A stretch of 64,000 nt of DNA from NCBI GenBank assembly GCA_013423385.1, contig BLZA01000030.1, positions 248,001 through 312,000 of the forward strand. Direction: 5' to 3'. Shown in pieces: positions 12,035 to 22,190 of the stretch. Both the position numbers and the translations under genes were made by a program. Numbering within the stretch: position 1 is the stretch's first letter; each line of letters begins with the position of its first letter. The stretch comes from Naganishia liquefaciens. Its lineage: Eukaryota; Basidiomycota; Tremellomycetes; Filobasidiales; Filobasidiaceae. The notes under the pieces are model-generated. The model made no database searches, was not told where the DNA came from, and saw only the letters and a program-made list of their open reading frames with translations.

Positions 12035-12338
12035 TGTGTAGCGAAGCAGATGGTGTTGCTGAATATCTGAATGCTCGTGTTTCAGTACGACTCTGACATC
12101 ACCCCAGCAGGTGGGAAGTAAGATACAGGGAATGCCATAATAAAATCGCTAAAGTCACGATATTGCTGCAATTCTAGGCTCAATTTCAGCCCGAGATCCC
12201 GAGCAGGTGCTCCCTCGTCATCAGAAACGATGAGCAATCCTCGCTGCTGTCTCCTGTTCATGCTTTACGTGTCTGTCTCTAGTCGATACTGGAAAGGCTT
12301 GCTGTCTCTCATCATTTCAGACCGCACGCATACAAGAA
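12035..12338. promoter_or_regulatory. Shared divergent promoter region, zinc-finger gene and proteasome alpha1
   Basis: A 304-nt region separates the divergently transcribed zinc-finger gene (minus) and proteasome alpha1 gene (plus), so it should contain both promoters. I cannot point to a specific factor site. Confidence 0.45.
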
Positions 12339-13592
12339 ATGTCCAGAGGATCTTATGACCGGTAGGTGCCAGGGGAATGCGCGGCGATCGCGCCGACACT
12401 TACGGATTTCTGCAGTTATTTGACAGTCTTCTCCCCCGAAGGAAGAGTAAGCTCTCGCCCTTTCAGCGTGAACGTTCTTCTCTGACAGCGAATACCTCTC
12501 TCGTTTCCTGAATCAGCTGTACCAAGTCGGTGAGTCCGACAGATTATTTCACACGAAGCCAAGTTGATGGAGCCCTTTGACAGAATATGCATTCAAAGCC
12601 ATCACAGGCGCCGGAATTACCTCGATTGCAGTGAGAGGCAAGGATACAACCGTCGTCATCACACAACGCAAAGTTCCGGTACGTCCGACAAGGTTTTTTC
12701 TTGGTACAGAAGCTCACGTTCAGCAAATATCTCAGGATAAGCTCGTCGAGCCGGAAAGCGTGACTCACCTATTCCGGATCACCCCAACAATCGGATGTGT
12801 GATGACGGGCATGATCGGTATGTCTATCAAGGTCTCCAGATTGTCATCCGAGAATAAATGTAATTACTCTTCTAGCCGATGCGAGAGCACAGGTCCAACG
12901 TACAAGGGCAGAAGCAGCAGAGTTCAGGTACAAGTTTGGCTATGAGATCACGCCGGACGCATGTGAGTGCCGCTCGGTCTTTTCCCGTACTCCAGACTAA
13001 CCTTGGAATTCCCTCATTCGCCAGTGGCCAAGCGAATGGCCAACATCAATCAGGTATACACGCAGCGAGCTGGAATGCGACCGCAAGGAATCTGTTAGTT
13101 CTATCCTAATCGAGCAGAGTCGCTTGACGCTAATTATCCATTTACCCAAACAGCTATGATTCTCATCGGTATAGACGCCGAACGAGGACCGCAGATCTTC
13201 AAACTTGATCCGGCAGGTTACTATATTGGACATACAGCCTGTGCAGCGGGACAGAAACAGACAGAAGCCAACAATTACGTGAGTTCTCAACTGGGTTGTA
13301 ATATCATATCGCACGCTGACGTAGCGACCCGCCGCAGTTTGACAAAAAGTTCAAAAGCTTCCAGAACTCCAACACTGTGCTCGACCGCAATGCTACCATC
13401 GAACTCGCTATCGAGGCACTATCGACTGTATGCTCAACCGATTTCAAGGCGACCGAGATCGAGATCGGAGTCTGCAGCATTGCTGAAGAGGAGCCGGTGC
13501 CAGAGGGTGAAGCCAAAGGCGCTGGCTTATTCCGGCAGATGTCGGAGGAGGAGCGAGGTGAATGGCTGACGAGGGTCGGTGAGAAGGACTAA
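12339..13592 (+). CDS. SCL1: 20S proteasome subunit alpha1 (PSMA6/Scl1)
   Basis: Alpha-ring subunit of the 20S proteasome core. The N-terminus spliced from small exons reads [18 protein letters not shown] followed by LYQVEYAFKAI, the family signature. Further markers are [54 protein letters not shown] and [18 protein letters not shown]. The first exons are tiny: 12339-12361 (23 nt), 12416-12446 (31 nt) and 12517-12529 (13 nt, CTGTACCAAGTCG), each joined in frame. The product is about 250 residues with an acidic C-terminus, as expected. As an alpha subunit it has no catalytic threonine. Confidence 0.97.
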
Positions 13593-13900
13593 AGCGGGTC
13601 ATCGGCTGTGATATATATATAGTCAAGAGTCCCATCAGCATAGATCGTTAGCTAGATGCAACGTCGGATCGCAAAGTCCGCATTCTGGCATGCCATCACC
13701 CTGCTCCGATGCAACGCTTCAAATGACTGCTGACGCTTCTAGCATCGTGCGTTCTCAGTACCTCATCGTCTTGACGACACGATCTGATGGCAAGCTCGCG
13801 GAATCTGCTCAAAACCGGCTCAAAATCTGCTCAAAATCTGATACAGAATATAATCCTACAATCGGCAAAGAAAGCTATCCCTCCGGGTTTCCACGAGATT
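13593..13900. other. Convergent 3' region between proteasome alpha1 and QCR7
   Basis: Both flanking genes end here, so these 308 nt should be 3' UTR and terminators of both. A short AT run (tatatatata) lies just after the proteasome stop codon. The open frame 13690-14109 is antisense to QCR7 and is not supported. Confidence 0.5.
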
Positions 13901-14687
13901 TTACTTTCGCTCGACCTGGACGGTGTCGTAGAATGCTCGTTCGGCGTTCTCGGCCTCGACCTCTCGGACGATCGGGGTCATGTATCGAACATCCTGCGAG
14001 AGTTAGGCTTCAGAACAACTGTAACAACTGTACAAAGAAGCGCCCAGTGCAGGGGCTAGACCTCACCTCTTCGGGCGTGACCCACTGGTCCTTGGGCAAC
14101 GGCTTGTGAAGGATGGATTGCTGAATGGCGGTCCTGAGACGGAACGATCGGTTGTACGCCTCTTCAGGTGACAATCGGCTGATAGCCTACATGAGAAGAA
14201 TAGGTAGCTTATAAGATGAACGCTCGGTCCGAAGAGGCAATCGAGGTATAGCAAACCTTTTGGACGTCCTCCCGTTCCTCCATCAAGAGATCATCGTACT
14301 TGAGACCCATCGCTCGGTAACCGGAAGCCTTGACCAACAGGTTGGCCACCGGCCTCAAAGACTCGAAGAGTCCAGGGGCAACGGCCTTGAGCTGAGGAGC
14401 AAAGCTGCAACGGAAGAAGCGTCAGCCTCCGTTTTCGCAGTCAATTTCAGTCCCCCTGGCGCGCGAGCGTCGCTATTCCCATCCGTCTGATTCATCGTCA
14501 CTAGCCAGACCAGTCTGCGGACCTCTTTGCCCGGCATCTTCAAGTTTTGCATCTCGCCTGCGCCAAGTCCCGGATGCCAAATTCCCCCTCGATCTCCCCG
14601 GTCCCCTCACGATCCTCTGAATTCCGTATCGTCGCAGCCGCAGTCGAGATGATATACTGACGTGATAGAAAGAGGACCCCAAACCAT
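13901..14687 (-). CDS. QCR7: Cytochrome bc1 complex subunit 7 (UQCRB/Qcr7)
   Basis: Small matrix-side subunit of mitochondrial complex III. Exons 14662-14687, 14257-14404, 14067-14186 and 13901-13993 give exactly 128 residues, the usual size. The protein begins MVWGPLSIT and continues FAPQLKAVAP, then GLKYDDLLMEEREDVQKAI, RLSPEEAYNRSFRLRTA and LPKDQWVTPEED, ending in a charged EVEAENAERAFYD tail. All are Qcr7 landmarks. The first coding exon is only 26 nt, and the intron after it (14405-14661, 257 nt) is by far the longest in the window, most others being 49-75 nt. Confidence 0.95.
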
Positions 14688-14876
14688 GATGACGATAATG
14701 TGCGTTCGAGAGAGGAAGTCTGCCCGTTCGTGCCACCGTTCAGAAGTCTATCCAGATGAATGAGGAATCCACCGCTGTCCGATCGCACACGAGACAAACG
14801 GGATGGATGAGATTCGGTTGGGCGCGCCTTTCTCTCACGGCGGGACAAGCGGGGAGAGAAACGAGGCCAATCATTT

Positions 14877-14881
14877 TGGCC
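14877..14881. promoter_or_regulatory. CCAAT element upstream of QCR7
   Basis: CCAAT occurs about 190 nt before the QCR7 start codon, in the 257-nt spacer after the TLDc gene. The HAP complex binds CCAAT boxes in front of many fungal respiratory genes. A five-base match can occur by chance, so this is only a candidate. Confidence 0.3.
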
Positions 14882-14944
14882 GGATAATGCAGGTATACCT
14901 GAATCCCACACTATAGCCTAATCCTCACATCTATATACTACGTG

Positions 14945-16907
14945 TTATGTTGCCCAGACTTCGAGTCCATAACAATCGAACTTAGCCGCCTCCCGAGTAC
15001 TCCCTTCCGGGTCACATAGGACCTCGTTGTCGTATGCCGGACAGCGTGCCGACGACCCGTTGTAAAAGTTCCGGTCTATCCACAAACCGTAGCGACCGTC
15101 TCTGGCAACATTGTGAGAACATCAGCCGTGGCGCAAGTTCGCCTGTTCGTTCAGACTTACCCTCCTCCGAAAGAGATGAAATCGGATTCGCACAGTGCGA
15201 AGTAATGATTTTTCCCTGTCCACTTGAAGACGCACGCACGCACATCCGGCGACTGGCCCACAAGCTTGAATAGCCATCTGACGCAAAATCGATGGCTGAG
15301 CTCCTGAATTCGATTTGCAAGCTCAAGCCGCACTTACGACTCTCCGCTGCCGGTATAAGCACCCTCCACACGCCGTATAGCTTCATTCATGTATACGCCG
15401 AAACGTGCCCCCTGCGCATCGCGCACTACAAGCAGGTTGCCCGCTTGCGGGTTTTTATGCTCGTGTGCCGCAATGAGGCGGTAGAATGTGGATAGAGAAG
15501 CACCATGTTGATCTGTCGAGACTTAGAGCAGCGGGCTTTCGATAAGTCACCAGCTAGAGCGAATGATAGCGACGACCTACAAAGCAAGGTCCACGAACGA
15601 GCCAGACGCTGGCGCGGTGGTAGAAAGGGTCGAAGCTTTTCAGGCTTCCGTCATCAGCCAAAGCACCTGACACTACCGTCTGTTAAACGCACCGCATCAG
15701 CGACGCCTTCATCCAGTATCGCATCCGTGCCCTCCCGCCGGCCCACCAATTTCGTTCCTCGCCACTCGCGCTCCTCCTTCCCCGCCTCGTCTCGCGCTGG
15801 ACGTGTGGTCCCCAGATAAGTATCTTCCCTGCGGAACCCCGGCGCACCGCTCAGCACATTTGCGAAAGGATTGCCGAGATTGACAGGCATCGTTGACATA
15901 GAAGATGCGGATGTCGTTCCGGGTGTCCCTGTGCCGGGTGCAGGCGCAAATGGGCTTTGATGAGAGATGCTGATCGGTCTGGCCGTCGACGTCGGAGCCG
16001 CCAATGTCTCGTCGGACCAACCATGCAAGGCGTACCCACTTGGCAAGGGCGCAGCAGAAGGCGTTGGAGGATGGAACGACGACGGTCCGAGCACGCTTTT
16101 CCATTTTGATTTCGCCTTGAGAGTGGAGCCGAGGGTAGAAGCGACGAGACCACCCGCAGCGCGTTTCCAGCTCGAATTTGCCGCGGAAGTGGGCGAAGTT
16201 GAAGCAGGCGATACCGTTTGATCGTGTGGCTCGTCCTGATGATCATCCTCGTGGAAAACGTCCGCGTGCTCTTGGCCCTCCTCCTTTGATCGCCTTCGCG
16301 CGGGGAACGTTCCGACGCTTCCGGTACCGAGATGAAGGCCCCTCCATAATCCATCGAATGACGACATTCGGCGATGCTTGCCTGGACTGGACGAACGACC
16401 AGCCTCTGCTCCAAAATCAGACTCGTGCTCCGCACCACTTTTGAACACGCCAAATTCCTCGACCGTTGGGACTGTGAATCCCGCATTTCCGGATTCTGAC
16501 GAGACAGCGGGAGGACTCGTAGGCCCCGCCGAGGAGAAGATCTCGGATAAGCGCCTTGGCGGATGAAGTCGTGAATGCATATGAGAATGGCTAATATGAT
16601 GGAGCACAGGCTTTTCTGCTGGGGGATCCGTCGGCATGGTATGCTTCACAGGTATCTGCTCGAAATCTGCCGTAGGACCAGTGTACATCTGAAGATGTGG
16701 ATTCTTCGCGTCATCGTTGAGCGGCGTGTCCAACGCAATAAGATCTCCCCTTCGAGGCTGTATCGGCGGTTCATGTTGCTGCACATACTGATGCTCGTCA
16801 AAAGAACCTAGGAGATCCGTCGTTTCGAGCTGATTTGGCGCGGGCGCGGTATTGTTCGGCGTGGTATTATTCGACCGCGGAGGCGGAGGAATGCGAGGCA
16901 GCGCCAT
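14945..16907 (-). CDS. OXR1: TLDc-domain protein, oxidation-resistance (OXR1) type
   Basis: Predicted TLDc protein; fungal Oxr1 is linked to oxidative-stress tolerance and, in yeast, to V-ATPase disassembly. Exons 15693-16907, 15581-15635, 15338-15512, 15161-15277 and 14945-15101 give 572 residues. The first 370 residues are disordered, with Pro/Ser-rich segments and an SSWKRAAGG...KAKSKWKSVLGP basic stretch. The TLDc domain follows: LVGRREGTDAILDEGVADAL, RPFLPPRQRLARSWTLLYQH, GASLSTFYRL, VRACVFKWTGKNHYFALCE, FISFGGGDGRYGLWIDRNF, and the closing FDCYGLEVWAT. The GGG-DGRYGLWID and LEVW motifs are diagnostic. I chose ATG 16907 because the open frame upstream of it runs across the RAD9 promoter and first exon on the other strand. 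Confidence 0.9.
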
Positions 16908-17183
16908 AATGAGGGGCGATGACTTGTTGAAAGGCGGAACGATACAAAAGGAACAGTGAGTAGGTGTCTGACCTGTTGGAATGACGATTACTCTACAGTA
17001 GTGAGATGCATGTGAAACATGCAGTTTGGCGGATCCAAAACGCGAGGCATATTCATCAGGTGCGTCTCTTGCTTCATGCGAGTGCAATATCTGCCTTTCA
17101 GTCTCTGCTTCACCATCAGCCGGGTGCAGCACCAGCAACGCACTTCCTCGAAACATGTCCCGCGCGTCCTGCAATCCTTCACG
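16908..17183. promoter_or_regulatory. Divergent promoter region, TLDc gene and RAD9
   Basis: These 276 nt separate the divergent TLDc gene and RAD9 and should contain both promoters. No confident factor site was found. Confidence 0.4.
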
Positions 17184-19246
17184 ATGAACGCCACCCTCCA
17201 AGCGCACTCTCTGCGCAGTACGTCCTTGGCAAGACCTGCGCATCAGACCGCACCCTGATTCATCGTCCATGTTCTCGTAGATTTCAAAAAGATTCTCCAG
17301 TGCATCGCAAAGTTTGGTGACGAGCTTCAAATTCAAGCAACTCACACAGAGGTTAGCCTGCACACTTGGACCGATCTTGTTGTTCTTGCTGAACAGTCTT
17401 TCCGCTAAACCGTCAGCTCTCGCTCTCCGCGGTCAACAGCTCGAAATCCGCATTCTGCCTATTTATCCTCGATGCCGACAAGTTCTTCCACCGGTACGAG
17501 TTGACAGGAGAGACAGCTCAGGGAGGAGGAGGAATCAAGTGTAGATTACTTGTCAAGGTGAGCGACCCACTTTCGCTGGTGTGATCGAGGCGAATGTACT
17601 GACCTACGTCTTCCTAAAGTCTGTCATTTCGGTCTTAGGGCGCAACAATCAGTCACAAAGCGTGGACACTTTGCAGCTACAGATCATCGATGCGGAAGGT
17701 GTCGCGCAGACACGCAACAGGCAGCCGCCGCCGCGCAAGAAAGGGAATCACCGCTTCAGGAACGCAATTGCAGATGACGAGGAGGATGAGCTGGATGAGG
17801 GTCGGACATCGCTACAGGCCAGACTGATGTTGGTACTGAATTGCAAACACGGCAAGTCGCGTTGGAAACGGTCATGTATCGGCAGCTCATGATTTCTGCC
17901 CCTATCAGGTGTGGTCAAAAGACATTCACTCAACCTCTCACCCTGTGAATGTCTCGTCGCAGAAGTAGATCAAAACGCATGTCCGAACAATTTCATCGTC
18001 CCCGCGCGCACTCTCAAGGATTGGATTGATCACTTTTCCGTATCGGGCGGCAATGCAACGATCACTACATCCTCTGGAGACGGTGGCGGACGCACAGGAG
18101 GAACCACCATCAAGTATGAAAATGAGTTGGGTTGGTTCTTTTCGCACTCTGAGATTCGGGTGAAGACGCTCGAGGCGAATCGACCGCCGGCGATGAAGCA
18201 GTACCTCTCGACCGAGATCAAGATCACACCGGATGAGTTTGACGAGTATGTCATCGAGCAAGGGCCAGTGCAGCTGGCGTTTCCGTTGCGGGAATTCAGG
18301 GTGTGTATCGAAGACAATTGCGTGTCTCGGCTGTGACACTAATACATTCCACAAGGCTGCATTTCAATTGGCAGAGTCCTGGAGCATCCCACTTGAAGTT
18401 CAATTCGGCAACGCGCTCGATCCAATGCTCGTCAAAGTCGAGATCGAGGGCGTCCGAGGCGAATTTGTTATGGCAACGATCGAAAGTGACGCCTTTCCGC
18501 CCGAACAACTGAGCATCAAGCAGCCTCTCAAGGTCAAGAATGAACCAAAAGTCAGCGATGGGCATATGAATCGTGCAAAGACCGAGGCGAATGCGCAACC
18601 TGGAGCGAATCCGTCCAAGACAGACGGCTCGCAGAGGCAAACTGTAACGGGCATTAAGAGGAAAAGACCCTCACTGGCATTAGTGGAGGGCCAGGCGCAG
18701 GGAGTCTCAGGATCCAACGCGGCCGGAAGTCAACATGCATTGGGTGAAGATCAAGATTTGGAAGGTCGCGCAGGCCCGGACATCGAGGAATCTCATCCGT
18801 CTCGACATAGCAGTCATGATCATGCACCCGCAGATGTCCCCTTTGACATCGATTTTCAGCCCAATGGGACTCTCAACCCGCTGATCGATATGAATACGCC
18901 CAACTTGGATGCTCCACAAGAAGTACAACAGCCGCTATTCTTTGGAACTCAAGACGACGCCGATGATGACAGGATAGCAACCCGAAACGCTCTCATGCAG
19001 CAAAGCCAGGCGGAAGTGGACGCCTTGGATCCCGACGAATTAGCTCAAATGCTCGGGAATGATGATGCAGATATCACGATGGACGACGGCGGCGAAGAGA
19101 GTTATCTCGGACCGACGCAGCATGTGGTGGACGACGAAGTCACGGACGCGAGTGGTAACCGAAGATCGGTTAGTATCTCTGCCTTAGAAGGATATGGGCG
19201 GCTTATCTTTGTCTTGTTTTAGTACCACGCTTTATTTGACGACTAG
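17184..19246 (+). CDS. RAD9: DNA damage checkpoint clamp subunit Rad9
   Basis: Subunit of the 9-1-1 PCNA-like checkpoint clamp. The first exon, 17184-17217, reads MNATLQAHSLR and joins NFKKILQCIAKFGDELQIQAT. Then come LSLSAVNSSKSAFCLFILDADKFFHRYEL, a second half with CKHGVVKRHSLNLSPCE, NNFIVPARTLKDWIDHF, LAFPLREFRAAFQLAESW and SIPLEVQFG, all expected of Rad9 PCNA-like folds. The long acidic C-terminal tail is typical of Rad9 and should carry phosphorylation sites for checkpoint signalling. It ends YHALFDD after a final intron, similar to the short aromatic/acidic end of other Rad9 proteins. The intron at 17852-17908 uses a GC donor, since CKHGVV is only restored that way. The stop is TAG at 19244-19246. 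Confidence 0.93.
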
Positions 19247-19458
19247 TCCGACGAACCAGCGAGAGCGGAATGACAACAGCCGGCATGAACATCCCACTTC
19301 AGCAAACAACCACAGCTAGAACCTGAAAGCAAAGAAAGTCCATCATCCACACCTAGAAATACAGCAACAACCATGTACACTATAGCAAGTTGTAGGCGAA
19401 CAAAACTAGCGTCTTTCGCAGGCCACCTCGCATCCATGACTCCACGCCCTTGCATGCA

Positions 19459-21543
19459 TTATGCCGTGATTTCTCGGAAACCCTTGGCAACGCTCGGTAA
19501 CGCCGGCGGTGCCTCCATTTCTGGACTCTCCTGAATGGTCCGAGATGCTGGATGTGAGGCAGCTATCCGAGACGCCGCCACAGCTGGACGTCGCGTTGCA
19601 GTCTCTATCGAGGGTCTCCGTCTTGATATCTGTCCCATGCTGGTCGGTTCCTGGTAGGGATGAGGTATCGCCGTCGAAGGCGGCGAAGAAGCCTGTGATG
19701 GCGGCGGCGATGGGAGGGCCTCCGACACTGATGGATACGGCACTACGTAGCCTTGGGTCGGATGCTGCGGAGTGCTTCCAACTTTGACAGGATAGGATGG
19801 GGGTGGAAGGCTGAAATGGCTTCTGAAGGCTGATGTGCTCGAAAGAGGGCCTTGATCAGTGTCATCCATATATTCGGGCTTGGGGGATGCGTATCCTGAT
19901 TTTTCGTTGTAATAATCCGGTGTTGTCGCACCGCTTCGATCTTCGAGCAGACGCTGATCTGCGTTGTTGAGGGGAAGCATGCCGTCTTTGATGGCTTCCA
20001 TCCTGCGCAGCTTCTTTTCTCCCTTATCGACTTCTCTTTTTGCCTTGTTGTACATGAAAAGACCGATTCCCGTCAAACCAATGCCTAGAGCCTGGACGGG
20101 GTGTACGGATTGATTGAACCAGACTATGGCCAGGCATATAACAGCGATCCGCTTGATTAATGAGGCGATCGAGTACGTGACGGGCGATGTCGACGAGAGG
20201 ATGGCGAAGGCGAGTAGGTTTTGCGCAAAATGGACTGTCCCGTTCAGGAAAAAGTAATAGGCCACCGAAGGCGCTACTTGGCCGGGTTTCAACGGTTTGG
20301 CGGTATTAACGGCGAATTCCGGATTGAACCAAAGCGTCCAAATGGCCGGAAGATCCGAATAAACCCAGAGCGGGATCATGAAGAGAAATGCCATTCCCGA
20401 GGAGAAGAAGAGCAAATTGATTTTGTCGAGTTTTGGTCTCGAAAGTGCCTTGGACGTAGACAAACCCGTCGGATCGTTCGAATGCTGTGCTGTCGCTCGC
20501 GCGACTGCAGCTGATTCCCCTTCACCCTTGCTCGGCATAATTTTCTTGAAGAAAATATTTTGCGAAACGAAAACGACGGTGCTGCCAAACGCGCAGATCA
20601 GGCCGAGTGCGTTGGATATCGTTAATTCGGCTGAAGATGCCAGCATGACGCCCAGGGTGAGCGGAAGCAGTGATACATATGTGGCGGGCGAATACGATAC
20701 TTTGAACAGCAAAGCATACGTCATGACTGTACACAGCGGTGTCAAAGCCTATCGAGATCTCACATCAGCGAGCAAGGCTTGCAGCGTATCCCAAACCTGA
20801 CGTACCTTGATGGTGTGAACCGTACTGACGGGAATTCTACTCATTGCCATACTCGCAAAGATATGGCCCATCACTTGAAATGCCGCCATTGGGGCCGTAT
20901 GAGCCAAGATTGCCCTTGTTGGCTTCTTCAATCTCGAGCTGGCGAATCCTGAGGTATCGATGCCGAGCGATATCGTTCGCGAATGCGCCGACGATCTCGA
21001 TGATTTGCGCGCCGTTGTGGAACCTCCGCCGCCGACCGACAATGCTCTCGAAGCCAGCCACTTCCACACTTGAGCTATGCCTAGCAATTTGGCGCCATCC
21101 GTCAACAGCCAGCAGTATCCAGCGACAAAGAAGAATTGCACGATTGTCAACGTAACTGGATAGCGAAAGTTGTTGAGGATGACTTTCCCCGTATTGGAGG
21201 ATAGGGCAGATGAGCCGTACCACAGGATACACAAGAGGATGAACTTGATGGTCGAGGCTGGTGGTAAGAGTTTGCGGAACGTCCATGATGATTCCGAGGA
21301 AGCACTTGGTGATATGCCGCCCGTCGACAAGTTCAGGGGAAATGAAGACGCGAATGACGCCAGACCGCTGTCATGGCTGATGGCGCTGTGGAGTCCATCG
21401 GTGCCTGCTATCGATTTGCGGCGACGTGATGGCTCATTGTAAACTTCGGTCGATGCGAGGTATTGCGTATTGACCGGTGGAACGTGAGGATGTCTGGGCA
21501 CAGGCTGCCCCATACCTGGTTTCATCGGTGTGGTCCCATTCAT
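19459..21543 (-). CDS. SLY41: Triose-phosphate/nucleotide-sugar transporter family protein, Sly41 type
   Basis: Multi-pass ER/Golgi membrane protein of the TPT/DMT superfamily. Two exons, 20806-21543 and 19459-20748, join in frame to about 675 residues. After a disordered N-terminus of about 85 residues there are around eight to ten hydrophobic segments, with landmarks SSALSSNTGKVILNNFRYPVTLTIVQFFFV, HTAPMAAFQVMGHIFASMAMSRIPVSTVHTIKALTPLCTV, LGLICAFGSTVVFVSQNIFFKK and SPVTYSIASLIKRIAVI. These match the Sly41 branch of the family. A hydrophilic C-terminal tail of about 180 residues, rich in Pro and Ser, follows the last membrane segment and is longer than in yeast Sly41. The substrate cannot be read from sequence. 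Confidence 0.85.
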
Positions 21544-22190
21544 CGCTTCGAGGAGCGGGCGCGATGGGTTCGCGCCTGGAGGGTACAGTGAGAGGATGGG
21601 TCGAGGTGATAGTCTGCCGAGTTGTCCCGTACCGTTGCAGTCGATTCAGCAAAGAGATTGTGCGTGTATCTCCTCTATGCGGCCGATTGATCCATCTGAT
21701 GCAAGGCTGCGGAGGTCGAATACTAAATGCTGATTCGTCAAGAAGCGTCCTGCGCTCCTGATCTGAGTGCGGAAGGTCTGTATTATAGATTGCGAGGAGG
21801 AGGAGGATGAGCGAAGAAGCTGAATGAGGCTGTCGTCGCGAGACGCGCTCAAGCGTCAGTATTCTTCTGATAGCTGGGTGGGGAAACGTGCTGTACGCCT
21901 AGCGTGACAGCAAAGCGGCCAGACTAAAATTAGCTTCCGTCAACTTTTGCGTCTTCCTCATGGTCGTCACAAGCTGGCTCTTGCTTCTTTCACAAAGACT
22001 ATGACCCATATATCGATAGTATCTCTAGCCAACTATTGCTTACATACATGTGTTCGAGGTACAATTATGAAAACGAATGGAAACTCGAGGAATCCTAAAG
22101 GAGAAATCGTAGGAGGGTCGTCAAAGGTCGTAATGATAGCGCGATGATGGGCGCCACCGGTCCGACAGACGGCTGCTGCATAGCCGTTCA
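21544..22190. other. Intergenic region between SLY41-like and kinase genes
   Basis: A 647-nt spacer between two minus-strand genes, holding the promoter of the transporter and the 3' UTR of the kinase. No coding region or structured element was recognised. Confidence 0.5.

Noticed and set aside
13690-14109. Plus-strand frame of 139 codons
   Set aside because: Antisense to the last exons of QCR7, which are well supported.
15654-17363. Long open frame extending the TLDc protein N-terminally beyond 16907
   Set aside because: The additional 150 codons cross the RAD9 promoter and its first exon on the other strand, show no homology-like pattern, and a good start (MALPRIPPPPR) lies at 16907.
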